64,000 nucleotides of DNA, taken from contig OU612073.1 of NCBI GenBank assembly GCA_914767715.1, positions 15,190,001 to 15,254,000 of the forward strand. Direction: 5' to 3'. Source of the DNA: Membranipora membranacea. Its lineage: Eukaryota; Bryozoa; Gymnolaemata; Cheilostomatida; Membraniporidae. The position numbers and the translations under genes were made by a program. The notes beneath the pieces are model-generated. The model did not search any database. It was not told the origin of the DNA and saw only the letters and a list, made by a program, of their open reading frames with translations. This document shows, piece after piece, positions 25,815-38,200 of this stretch. Numbering within the stretch: the first letter of the stretch is position 1; every line of letters begins with the position of its first letter.

Positions 25815-28267
25815 ATGGCAACAACAGAAGCTGCTCCAAGCTCAAATAAAACATGGAGACTAACATTGTATGAGCTGAATAGACATCCTCAGGAGATTAT
25901 TGGCAGTGATACTGAGATCAAGGTCTCCCCCAGATCATTGCACAGTGAGCTTATGTGCCCTATATGTCTAGACATGTTGAAGAACACCATGACTACCAAG
26001 GAATGTTTGCATAGATTTTGCTCAGAATGTATAACCACTGCTTTAAGGAGTGGGAACAAAGAGTGCCCAACATGTAGGAAGAAGCTTGTGTCAAGAAGAT
26101 CTCTGAGACCTGATCCCACATTTGATGCTTTGATTGCTAAGATATATCCGAACAGAGCTGAGTATGAAGCGCACCAAGAAAGAGTGTTGGCTAAGCTTAA
26201 CAAACACCACAGTACTGATGCTCTGATGAACAGTATAGAGGAAGGTAAGAAAACTATGGGATCTTTTTTAAATCCATTGTATTCAATATTATGTCGGTTG
26301 CGCAATATTCCTTGATATGATTAGACCTTCTTTATCTATGTAAGTCGCAGTCAGTAAACTTGTCAACACAAAATCCTCGGTGATTGTGGAAAAAATGATG
26401 AGAAATCAATAATTGATGTTTTGCAGGCCATGTAGTGTCTTAATGACATTGTTGGCGCACCTCTAAGTGTGTAAGTGTTATTTGACAATTTTCACACTTC
26501 CATTTGTATGATTTGATTATTGTTAACACCTGTCGTGGTGTGTGCGGCAGTGTGCCTGGGCACTAATATAACACAAAAGTGTCTATTTGAAATACCGTTC
26601 TAGGTATGAGAATGCAGGCTCTGTTCAGACAACATCGACAAAAACAGAAAAGAGTGGCTGAAGTTGACGAGACAGCAGGTTCACCTCAGCCTGAAAGTAT
26701 CAATGAAGATTCCAGATCGACCAATGGTAAGTTAACAAGCTGACTTTTCTCTATGATCTTGACCATCTTCAGCCAAGCAGGAAGGCAGCCATTGTGTCTA
26801 TTGTGCTTTATTGTGTATCTCCTGTAGGCCTACCCATCCTTATGAATATTATGCCTTCAAGACAGGTTGCTTTGAGTCTGTTGCACAACATTTCATGGAC
26901 TCATTGAGCTAAAGCATATTGTTAAATCCTCAGGTATAACCGTCCCTTATTTCATTTAGGTTTATGATAAATGAACAATATAGATCAGCCACACTTGCTC
27001 TCAGAAGATCACAATGGATATTGTAGGCATGACTATTTCCACAGTGATATGATATAGTCAATAATTCTTTGTGTTGAAATGTTTTCTCTGACTTTCAGGC
27101 ACAAACTCGCCAGTGAATGCTCCTGTGAATACTACTCCAGTGTCTGCTCTAACTATTGCTCCTGTTACGGATGATATCAGTACACCTCCTACGCCGAAAC
27201 GAGGCAGACCTCCAGCGCCTTCTGCTGGAGCTAGTACAAGCTCTGCTACAGGGGAACCGGCTCAGCCTACAGGTAATATCTCAGTGTATTTATCAACAGG
27301 TTCATTTTTCCGGTGTCGACAATAGTGCTGTTAATATATACCATCTCCTGCCTGCAGTTGTGAATGTTTAATCAGTGGTGTGTAGCATTTGAAACCCTCA
27401 TATACTTGGCAATATCAACAGGATTTTGACGTCTTTGTACTCTAATAGCTAATCCAAATATTGTCCAGAGTTTGCCAGCTGATAATTAGGGAAAGGGTTA
27501 ACAGGGGCTTATGTTTAAATCGACAAATCTCCTTTTTCAACTTTGTTCTCAAACGTTTATCCAGCTGTGAAAGTCACCAAGTTTCGTGTCTTATGACCAA
27601 AAAAATGTCAGTCTGATAACAGCCATTTGTACTGAAAGCGAGTCTTGAGCTAAAAGGTGGCTGAGATGTGAAGCTGTTATTTTTACATTTTTATCACCCA
27701 TATAATGTTATCATCTATTTGTTGCCCAGTTCCAGCGGTGAGTGAGATAGAGCTGTTATTCTTCCCTCGACCTAACACAGAGAATGAAGGTGATGAGACA
27801 CGATATATTAAAACTACAGATAACGCCACAATACAACATCTCAGGAAATACTTAGCTATGAGAATGCAGCTTGATCTGGATAAGACTGAAGGTAATATCA
27901 AGATTTGCCACGTTTCAAAACATTTTATTTTATTTTTAGGACTGTTTTTATGTCGATGATCACCTCAGCTACATTTTTAGTTAGGAAAATGGCAGATTAC
28001 CAAATCGATTTCACTGAAAATAAGATGTGGCGTTACCCTAGAGGAGTAAAGGGAGCGAAAATCTACACTCTAGCTAATATTACCTCCTCTTTGTGTATTT
28101 CTGTAGAGAGCTCTGTAAAGTTTAGCGAGGAGATGTTTACTGTATATCTGCAGTTAGACAGTGAAGTGTACACTGACTTACAGGACAGTATCACTCTACG
28201 TCACGTCAACACCAAAATGTGGAAGAGGAATAAACCACTGGAGCTCTACTTCACCAGAACAAGCTAA
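25815..28267 (+). CDS. RNF2: Polycomb RING-type E3 ubiquitin ligase (RING1/RNF2)
   Basis: Catalytic subunit of Polycomb repressive complex 1, which monoubiquitylates histone H2A in the nucleus. Exons: 25815-26244, 26604-26726, 27099-27272, 27730-27891, 28107-28267 (1050 nt, 349 aa). The C3HC4 RING finger uses C48, C51, C64, H66, C69, C72, C84 and C87. It lies in a near-invariant block that includes [20 protein letters not shown] and [19 protein letters not shown]. The C-terminal RAWUL domain (about 243-349) contains [20 protein letters not shown] and ends [12 protein letters not shown]. The variable middle (about 145-240) is Pro/Thr/Ala-rich and has an AT-hook-like PKRGRPPAP at 217-225, which I do not recall from vertebrate RING1/RNF2. 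Length is close to vertebrate RNF2. RING1 and RNF2 arose by vertebrate duplication, so either symbol would serve. Confidence 0.97.
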
Positions 28268-29250
28268 CAATCCACTTGATTCACACGATCTTCGTTAGTT
28301 TATGCTCAAACTCAACTGGGTCGCTTGTAGTGGAAATAGTGGCATCCCATTAGTAACTACACCTAACAGTAAAGCGTTGGATGGTATTGAATGACGCAAA
28401 CAGTTTGCAATAAACCAGTCTGTGCATAGGGAGGTCTTGTTTTTTCTGGACTCTGTATAGGTGTTTAAACCTTTTTAACAGCCTGACAGCTTTGTTTCTT
28501 GTTGGCAGCTTGTGCTAGCTCACCCTGACGCGGGGTATGGCTGTTGGGTAGTACAAACTAGTTCATAGTTTTGTTGTGGAAAAATTGGCATATAATCTGG
28601 ATTTTGTACATAGTGATGTTGTTACAGTATTTTGCGCCAGTTTTTCTAGTTAATTGTGGTAACTTTCTTGGAAACTAGATGTCTCTCATTTTATAGAGAA
28701 AAATTCTACATGTTGATCTTTATAAAAGAAAAGCTCTTATTTGGAAAACAAAGCATTAACCTAATTGTACAAAAAATAATAAAATTACTGCATTATCAAA
28801 TCTTAGCCATACTAGTACTGAGAGAATGTGGATAGTATTATATAGCATAATATATTATGATATGTATTTTTTTAGCTTTGCTAAAAAATGAAGGATCAAG
28901 TACTGTGACCTATTGTCACTACTGTTGTAAAACCAGGGAGTAACAGGGTTAGTCCTTGGTTAAGCCAGGTGCCAGGTCTAGCTGTCACATAGCAAGAAGT
29001 AATGCAAAGAAGACAAGGACGGATTCTTGATGGTTTTTAAAACTATTGTAGGTGTTTTCAAATGTTGACCCCATAAGCATAGCGTGAATATCTTAGCTGT
29101 GAGAGATGTGCATAAGGAATGTGAAGAAAAATTCAGACTAGAAAATACAAAGTTCTGGTGATTTTATACAAGATTCGGTGCATATAGATTAGTTCAAATG
29201 GCACCACAATGAAATGTTTGTTATATTTTAACTCTGAGATGTTGAATTGT
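28268..29250. other. Convergent 3' region between RNF2 and the FHAD1-like gene
   Basis: The two genes end facing each other less than 1 kb apart. The stretch holds the RNF2 3' UTR (two candidate AATAAA signals) and the FHAD1-like 3' end. No further exon or repeat was recognised. Confidence 0.5.
28409..28414 (+). terminator. Candidate polyadenylation signal of RNF2
   Basis: AATAAA about 140 bp after the RNF2 stop. A second AATAAA lies at 28777-28782. Either could end the transcript; which is used is not visible from sequence. Confidence 0.4.
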
Positions 29251-32200
29251 CTATGATAGGAGGTCTTCTGCGTGTCTTGGCGATGTATATTGATTTTCCT
29301 CTCCCTGTAAGTATGAAATGAACGTTATTATCTTTGACTCAGCTTGATGAATGGTCCTCCTGCAAAGAAATGGGGAGGGAGCAACTCCATGTATAGGTCA
29401 CAGATTTTTGTACTTGAACCAGGGAGGGTGGGATCCCACCCTCCCTGCTTGAACCGAAGACTTTAGCTTTAGGGCAGCTCTATAATTCTTAGTTGATGTT
29501 TTGGTTGTCAGTGGTTTGAGGCAAAAAACAGCATCAAAATCTGTGTCTGCCATCGAACACTCTCATTTTTTTACTCCCATCTGATAATAAGGGTTTATAG
29601 TTGGGATCTGTGCTATCTGCATGGGTTGGGTTAGATGAAAGTCATCAAAATCTGTGTCTGCCATCGAACACTCTCATTTTTTTACTCCCATCTGATAATA
29701 AGGGTTTATAGTTGGGATCTGTGCTATCTGCATGGGTTGGGTTAGATGAAAGTTGCCCTTTCTACCAAATACTCCAACATTACATAATATGAGCTAATTT
29801 TGAGGCTCCAAACAACAGCAACTTAACAACAATTTGTTGAATAACTTACAATGCCATCATTTTCAAGATTTGCTAGTCGTGTAGTAGTATGACAGAGTTG
29901 ACTATGTTTGGACTGTAACTCATCTTTGAGTGTTCTGATCTCATAGTTCTTTCTTCTGATTTTCTCTATTTGCTTCTTTTTCTTGGCTGCCTCCTTTATA
30001 AACAACATGTTGTAGGGTTATTCATTGAAATATAGGTACGATGTAAGTGTATAGACATACTAGGGTATACATAGCAGACTCTTTTTTACCCGTGAGCTAG
30101 AGCTAGAGTTAAGCTTAGCTAGTTTAGGGGTGACTTAATGTTAGCTATCACCAATTTTTGCCAGCTAAAGTGGGAGATTTACATGATTTAATGAGGATGA
30201 GTAAAATTTAGCTATCCATGAGTTTTGCTATTGCAAGCATGTGCGGAAGGACAAACTGTCCCTCCTATGAATACTTTTCTCTTCTAATGTAGCCCGGCAC
30301 ATTGTTTGGTTAGTGCCCTTAAACTCAACAGATATAACATGCTAGATGAATGATGGAGACACTCCTTTATTTGTGAAACTATATGTGAAATAATACCTTG
30401 GCAAGCAAGTCATCAGGGGGACAAGCATGGCTCCTATTAGTGACAAAAGGGCCCTTCTCATTCTCCAAATGGAAGGTCTTCTTCTTCTTAATATTATCGT
30501 TGAGTCGTTTCTCTTGGTGAAGACGGTCTTTTGTTCTGTCCAGCGTTTCTCTTAGGTACATTGTCTCGTCCAATCTCTGTTGTACGTCATTCTGTTCAAA
30601 ACAATACGCAATACATGAGCTGTGTTTTTTTAATCTGTTTTTGTTATTATCTGCTCTGTGGAGTCCATGTTATATGCTTGATATTAAACTGCTCATCATA
30701 TTCAGGTATATGTATATTAGGATGCGCAGAATCCTTATTGATCGAAAAGCGTTGGTCGTTTGTTTCACAGGCTCCTGAGGTGGAGATTATCTGGAAATGA
30801 TGTCATTGATGTGTAATTTGATAAACTCACCACTAATTCCTCAACCTGTTCAGACTTTTTAGACACGAGGAGTTCAGCTTGACGTAGCTTAGCTAGATCT
30901 CGCTCATAGTTTCTAAGTAGCTCATCTTTCCTGGTAACAAACAAAATCAGATATTAAATTTGATTTCAGTTGTCAGCATAGAATTGTCTCACTGATCGGC
31001 CAACTTTGTTGGGCCCCTTGAATAGAAAATTGCATCAACCATTTCAAAACCTGATAACGTATATTTATGAATAGATTGTTAGATCTTTTGAAGCAGCCTG
31101 TCAAATTTTCTAGAACCAGATAGGTGCTCATTTCAAAATTAATAAAAGGGTGACTTTGATCAAGTTTGATCCAGTTTGCCTATATTGAATATTGCTCCCC
31201 CTTTACTGATAGGCCACAGGCTTATCAGAAGAGACGCGCAACTCCGAATACAGGCAAACTGGAGCAATCCTGATCTGAGATGAACACTCCCTTGGGGATA
31301 AGATCATATCAAAATTCACACATTATTAAAAAGGGTGTTTATTTCATAATATACTAAGTGGTTTCATACCGTGTGAGTCGTTCTCTAAGAGCTTTTATCT
31401 TATTAGTCAGCGCTTCTGCAGCAGCCTCTCTTTGCTCTAATAGCCTGTGTCTCTCATCCAGAGGTAGGTGGGCCATAGTCTCCAACCCGACAACCTCCTC
31501 CAAGCCTAGGCAACTGGCCACTCCTCTCAATAAGTTGGCAAACTGCAAATAATTGGAAAATCTTATCACATCTGGTATTTTCCAATATTATATATTGAGA
31601 AATTTCACCTTCATCCAATGATACACAGCAAATCACAAAATCATCGACCCAACAACCCATAGCGCATCAGGTTTTTTTCAAAAATATGAACTGTAGGGCT
31701 TTATAGTAGAAAATCCAATTTTTCTGGCACGCTAGGAAATCCAAGTGAAAAGTTAGTTTATGATGTTCCTTGGTGTGGAGAGTTTTCAGATGAACGTTGA
31801 ACAAAATTTGGTTGACACCAACTACTGTACCTTAATCTAGTCACTTTAATATAATGTGGAAACAGGTCTAAAACTATTTACTGGTGATGAGGTTTTTAGT
31901 TTACAGTGTCAAAGATGGTAGATTAAACTTCGTTTCATGGATGGCTTGAGTTCCATGGTTCCCTGAGACCTGAACCCAGGTTGATTTCATTCGGGTTACC
32001 TCAGCCACCCCCTTCTCAAAGACAAGACAAGTGTTGTACTTTTACTCACTGATCTCTCACTCTCCTCCAGTGCCTCCTGTGTATCTCTGTGTGCTGACTT
32101 CTCGTGCTCATTCTCCGTATCGGCAGCGCTAGTTATACCTCTCGCTTTGTTCACTGCTCTCTCTACAGACGCCATCTGCTGGAGGTCGTGCATGGCGTGC

Positions 32201-35200
32201 TCATCAGCCAGATTACCAGATCTCATCTCTGCTAACTCCCTCTTCAGAAGATCGACCTGTTTCAGGGCTGCGTCTGCCGCTCCACCAGCTACACAAATAG
32301 ATTAAATTAACATTTCTTGTATTTATTAAGGCTTTATTGGCATTCTCTTTCTTTTACAATGCACAAATGATCTAGTCCATCCCAAATTTGGGCCAGCAAA
32401 AAATGTACCTGTTCACATCGATACACTAACAATTCATATCGCATAAACTCGATAGACAACAACTTAATCCATATGTACAATTGAATTTTCGTATAACATC
32501 ATTCTTTTCTCGTGGTCTTATATCTTATACCCATCTATAACTTGATCGACAGAATAAAGTTGGTTATTTATATATTATAGGCTCCTTCCCCTGGACAGTG
32601 ATTTCAAACAAGTTTTCATCATTACCTTTAGCACTGAATCCTGTCTTCATTACTTCAAGATCTTTGATCCTTCGGCGGAGTTCAGACAAAGCCTCTCTCT
32701 GGCGCTCGATAACAAGCTGATGTCTCTCACCACGGCACGCTAATCCAAGAGTAGATAACTCCTGTTTTATCTGGTTATCCTCCTCCAGTGCTCTCGTCTA
32801 CAGAAATACATAAATTATCATTTTCATATGTATAAAAAGAGAACACAACTTCGCAAGGCGTCAAAATACCTACAGCATTATTACAAGTTCAACAAGTCGG
32901 TAATTGAAAGGCATCGTTGAGAACTGCAGTGTGATTTCAGCATATTTGCGGAGAGCACAGTTATATCGTTTGGCATGTAGACATGGGGTTTCGGTTTCTC
33001 AGGCGCCGCCTGCATATCCTTTACCTACCTAATCCCATGTTGATACAATGTGGTTTGTCTGAGTATTCATGGTTATCCATTTGGAATTACTTGAAGCTTT
33101 AAAAAGAGAACCTCGCATAGAAAAAAGGTGTGGCTGGTTAAAGCTACAGTTCTGTCACGCTGTGCTTGAAAGTGTATAAAAGAGTTAAAGTACCTGTTCA
33201 CCGTGCACTTCATTAGAATTGATAATCTTCATCTCGGCTGACTTGAGCTGGTCATCCTTAGACATCAGTTCTCTGTTCAGTCGATCCACCTTAGACTTCA
33301 GGGTACTAAGCAACAAAAAATATAAAAAAGTCAAAGTACATGATAGAATCATGGGGTTGAGGCACACCAGCAATTTCTAGTTTATAGTATCCTCTATGGA
33401 CAAAGTATAGTGTTTTGTCTGAGGGGTTTTATACATACCATTATTATGTCCATCATGCACATGCGTAAGCATAGCCTTGTCACGTGGCCACGGGATTTGG
33501 TTCATTTGGTTTTGGGAAAACTTAAAACCGTGGCCATGTGTCAAGGCTAGCGTAAACACATTTTTAACATCATTTCACATTTATTTATTGGTATGAAAAA
33601 ATTTCATTGGTACATTGGGATAGTATTCCAGAAGCCAATAAGTTTATCCAACCACATTGTGATAATTTTGATGCAAGAAATTAAGTTGAAAACATAAGTC
33701 TTCCTATGTCAGTGTTTATTTTACCTTATTTCACTGGCAGAGTTTGAAGTTTCTGATGACTTCTTATCGACGATGGTTGATAGCTTAGCAAGTCGCTGCT
33801 GCAGTTCTACAACCTCCAGACTTTTTGTTCTTACCAGTTCGCGATTCATCTCAAGTTCGCGCTTATGCGTCTCCGGAATCTCACCAGTCATATCCTATTA
33901 CACCAATATAAATAAGACAACATGTACTTGTTGATATAAATGATTGAGAAGTGTGCTATCTCATCAATGAGTTTGAGAGAGACTCCAAAAAATATACTTC
34001 TTTGACTTCACACAACCCATACATATGAGGTTTGTGGCTGAATCACTTAGTAAAAATATTGAACACATTCAGAAATCCCTTTCACCCTCCCACCCTCCCT
34101 GCACTCACCATCATTAACATGAAAGGTGATTTTTGGAAATTATCCTCTCATGAATCAAGGACAGATGACTCAGTTTCAAGTATGCAGCTTATCAGGTTGT
34201 TATGTTGATTGTGCGAATCGATGACTTCCTAACTGATGAATGTTCATGCCCTAATACTTATAATACTTACGCCTAATCTTGCCTCTGCCCCAGCCAAATC
34301 TTTCTTCAGAGCTAGGATAACATTCTGCTGCTCTTGGTTGATCTTCTTCAGATCTAGACATTCTTGTCTACAAAGAAGTAAAAAGTTGAAACAGAACATG
34401 TATGATGTTAATTATTTTAAGGTCCCACTTCCCCTTTTCTTGTTAGGTGTATATTCTCAGCTGTTACCTTATTGATGTTAACAGCTAAGCTCCCTCCAAG
34501 TCATCTATCAGGTAGTTAATCCTGCCTTTTGTCATTTTTTAAAACTGATACATGATTGATTAGTAAGATAACCTAGATCAGCACTAAATTTCTTTAAGAT
34601 TTCATTATAGATAAAATACAACTTTTGCTGCTCTTCAACAGCATCAAACAAAGTGTACAATCATAAACCAAAAGCAGCAATAGCGTTGAAAAGGTGTCAT
34701 GTACGGGCTGCTGATATACATACAAGCGGGATAATATAGAATCTTCATTTATGATATCACGATACTTGAAGGAATTTAGTGATTGTGCTACAAGAAAACC
34801 TTCCTGTGTCTCAGCAGTTTTCTTACGAGAAAAATGGGTGACATAACCGACTACTGGGTATCACAGCCTCTCATAGTATGGATTATATTCAGTGTTTGTC
34901 TGGAGTTGCTCATAGCTATCTTTATTAGCGGTGGATATCTCATTCATTTACTCAGGTACATGCTATATTAATTATTATATTAATCATATTCACATTTTTG
35001 CATGTCCTTCAGATGTTTCAAGCACAATCTGCACCTCACGGATCAACTTTCATGAGATCTGCAGCCATCAGTTATAGCCTGATCACAGTTTATGATATAC
35101 CATAAAACATTTACATGTCAGCTGTGAACAGTGAATGAAGTAAATGTCACATAGCTATTTACAGTATGAATAGAAAATGTCAGGATCATAAATAAATTAT

Positions 35201-38200
35201 TATGATCAATAAGTGAGAACTTATTGCTTAGTAGTTGAGTTATTTTTATTGTGTGAATTCCTGATTCTAAAGTGGTCAAAAAATGCCTGGGTGTTTTATA
35301 AGCTCTCTAAATGGACCATATTAATATCTTTTTCAGCAAAAAAGCATACTAAATACCAATTTATGGGTTTCCATCCCAAAGGCTACGTCATTGTGATAAT
35401 TTTATTTTTCGTTATGCTAGAAAACAAAGAAGACTGAAGAAAATGCGTCGAGCATTGCAGGAGAGACACAGGCAATTCTTCTTTGATATGGAGCCAACGC
35501 AAGCATTTGTTGTACCTTCCAAACAAAAGAGTAACATGGCAGGAACTGGACATTTTATAGGACCTTCGAGAGCTCGAGGCTATGACAATGAAGGAGTAGA
35601 AGGTGTCACATTCTCCTAATAAGATCAAACAAGTTTGTCTGCTCATTGTGATATGTTCTCTGTTGATAAATAACAGATATCTATACTAGAATTCTGCTAA
35701 GTTGAACTTTTAATTCTGATTAAATTGTTCAATTGCTTAAATGTTAGCATTTTTTATGTTATTAGCCATTTTTAATGATGTCTTTTGACATCGTATCACT
35801 CTGTCCAGGGAGAATGGCTCTGTCTTTGTTAACAAACTTACGAATCCATGTTGAACTGAAAATATCCTAGATTCTGTTCGGTTCTTTCCTCATGAGACTT
35901 TAGACTAATACTAAACCTACGACTGATCCCTTATGTTTGTCCTCTAACAACACCCAGAATCAATACCAAAAATATAACAGACTCGATCAATAGCTATAAA
36001 TTGATTTGAATACTTATAAATACTGTTCCGATAAGACTTGATGATTTAACATAAAAGAAAGATGCACAAAATGTTCACCAACCAAAACCTTATCGGCTAT
36101 TGTATTTCCAGATTTGAGATTTTATTGGATTTCTTGACATGAAGTTAACTGTACCCAAGCAACAAGAGTTCTATAAAGAATGAGAGGCGGTGTGTGATAC
36201 CCCTTCCCTCTCAGTCTAACTAAATATATATTTACAGTAATTGCGATATAGAAATAGTGTTTATATTAAAGCTTACACAATATTTTACTCCTCATAAATA
36301 ATTACTAACCATACCATAGCATATTTATTTATCAAACCTTAGTATAGTCCATTTTTAATCTTATTTTAATTTCATTTTCAGTTTGCAATAAAGATTTACT
36401 CAAACAGCTAGTTCTCTGATGAACCGACAACAAATCATTTCTGAACTTCCTATGTAATCTTTGGCTAGAGTTGGTATGGACTTTAAATATATATACGATG
36501 ACATTGTAAAATGAAGGCAAAACGCTGACCTTTACATGCCTAGGGATACAAATACTGATACGAATGGTGATGGTTTTCTTTGACTAGGGAAGCTGATTAG
36601 CATCAGCTGTATTGTTTGACATTTAATTACCCTATGTTTACTGTCATACAACTTTGCTATCAATTGGAGATGCCCCCCCCCGCACTTTTACATAGAGGAA
36701 GGTGTTGTCATCTATACTATTTCATATTTTGAATCTTGAGATTGTCCGAAAAAAAATATTTTGACTTTGCCTAAGAATTTTAGTTTTTAGCTGTCCCTGT
36801 GACTTTCGGGATGTATGATCATCACTCCATGGTGCATTAATAATACCTCAATTGTTTGTGTTTTGGACATACCTGACTGTGGCTACTGTGTGCTGTAGCC
36901 CGACAACATCTGCTGTAGGTACTTGTTCTATTATAACCTTGGGTCTGGGCGGCTCTGCGGGTGGTGATGGAGTCTTCTTAGCTGGCCTTGAGGACAGCTC
37001 CTGTACCTTCTGTTTCAGTGAACTGTAACAAAAATATTGTGTGATTTGAATAGTTACTGCTGTTTGTTACTGGTTCAAATGGTAGCAAATTGCTTCTTGG
37101 TGGATGAAACTTTGAGCCAGGCAGCTCTCACACCTAGCCTCAAACTGGTTGTCTGTTTGGGTTTTCAGTTCCATATTTCAGTGTAAATTATTATGCATCT
37201 TAGTAAATCCCTAGAGCAACTAACTGAACAGATATACCGTCTAGAATAAAGTAATGCCATCAAGTTGAAATATTGAATCAAGTTGTATATCCTGTTGACC
37301 CTTATTTTGACCCTTACCGGATACATCAGTATCATGACAGAAATCAAGGCGCTTTCAACGCCATATTATTTCGGACTTCGGGTCCATTTACAATCGATTG
37401 ATGCAAAAATACTCACCTTTATTGCACCGTATATGCATATGTGTACGCATTTCAAATATCCCCTCTCTGCGTGCCTAATGGCTGGTGCACATTGTCCCAG
37501 GCGACCATCCCAGATAGCCATCCCAGTCAATGTGAACATGAAAATGACACAATCCCAGACTGTCTGGGTCCGTCTGGGATAGCATCAGGAAAGTTCGTAA
37601 GCGTCAAACTCCCGATGCTGTCCCAGACGGACCCAGAATCATTTTGCATCTGGGTGCTATGTGAACCAGACATTTGGATGTTCTGGGATCATCTGGGACT
37701 ATCTGGGACGATCCTAAACAATGTGAACATCATCCCAGCACTATCCCAGACAAAAACCTAATTGCTAGTCTGGGATGAATTTTATAATGTGAACATAAGA
37801 CTGGGACCATCTGGGATAAGCATCTGGGATGGCATCTTAATGTCATCTGGGACAATGTGAACCACCCTTAAGTTGTGAAGATAAGACGCTCATAAGATAG
37901 CTAAAATCCCAATTAAATTGATTAAGTGGTGCGTACCTGTTTTCTTGCTGGAGAGTTTTGCTCTTTTTCTGGGCTTTGTTTAGCCGTTCCTCCATTGAGC
38001 ATATAGTGACTGAGTGCTGTTTGATCTGCTCCTTGTATGTAGCTAAGTTTTCCTGGTCAGTCATCTCTTTATTATTATACTCCTCCCTCATGGCAGCAAG
38101 CGCTTCAAGCTTCTCTTGTTTGATAGCTTCTATCTCTTTGCGTAATGACTCCTAGAATGATTCGAATATAAAATTACCAAGGCTAGGGGTTTAGGTTTAA

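Noticed and set aside
25889-26305. 138-aa minus-strand open frame opposite RNF2 exon 1
   Set aside because: It is the antisense shadow of the highly conserved RING exon.
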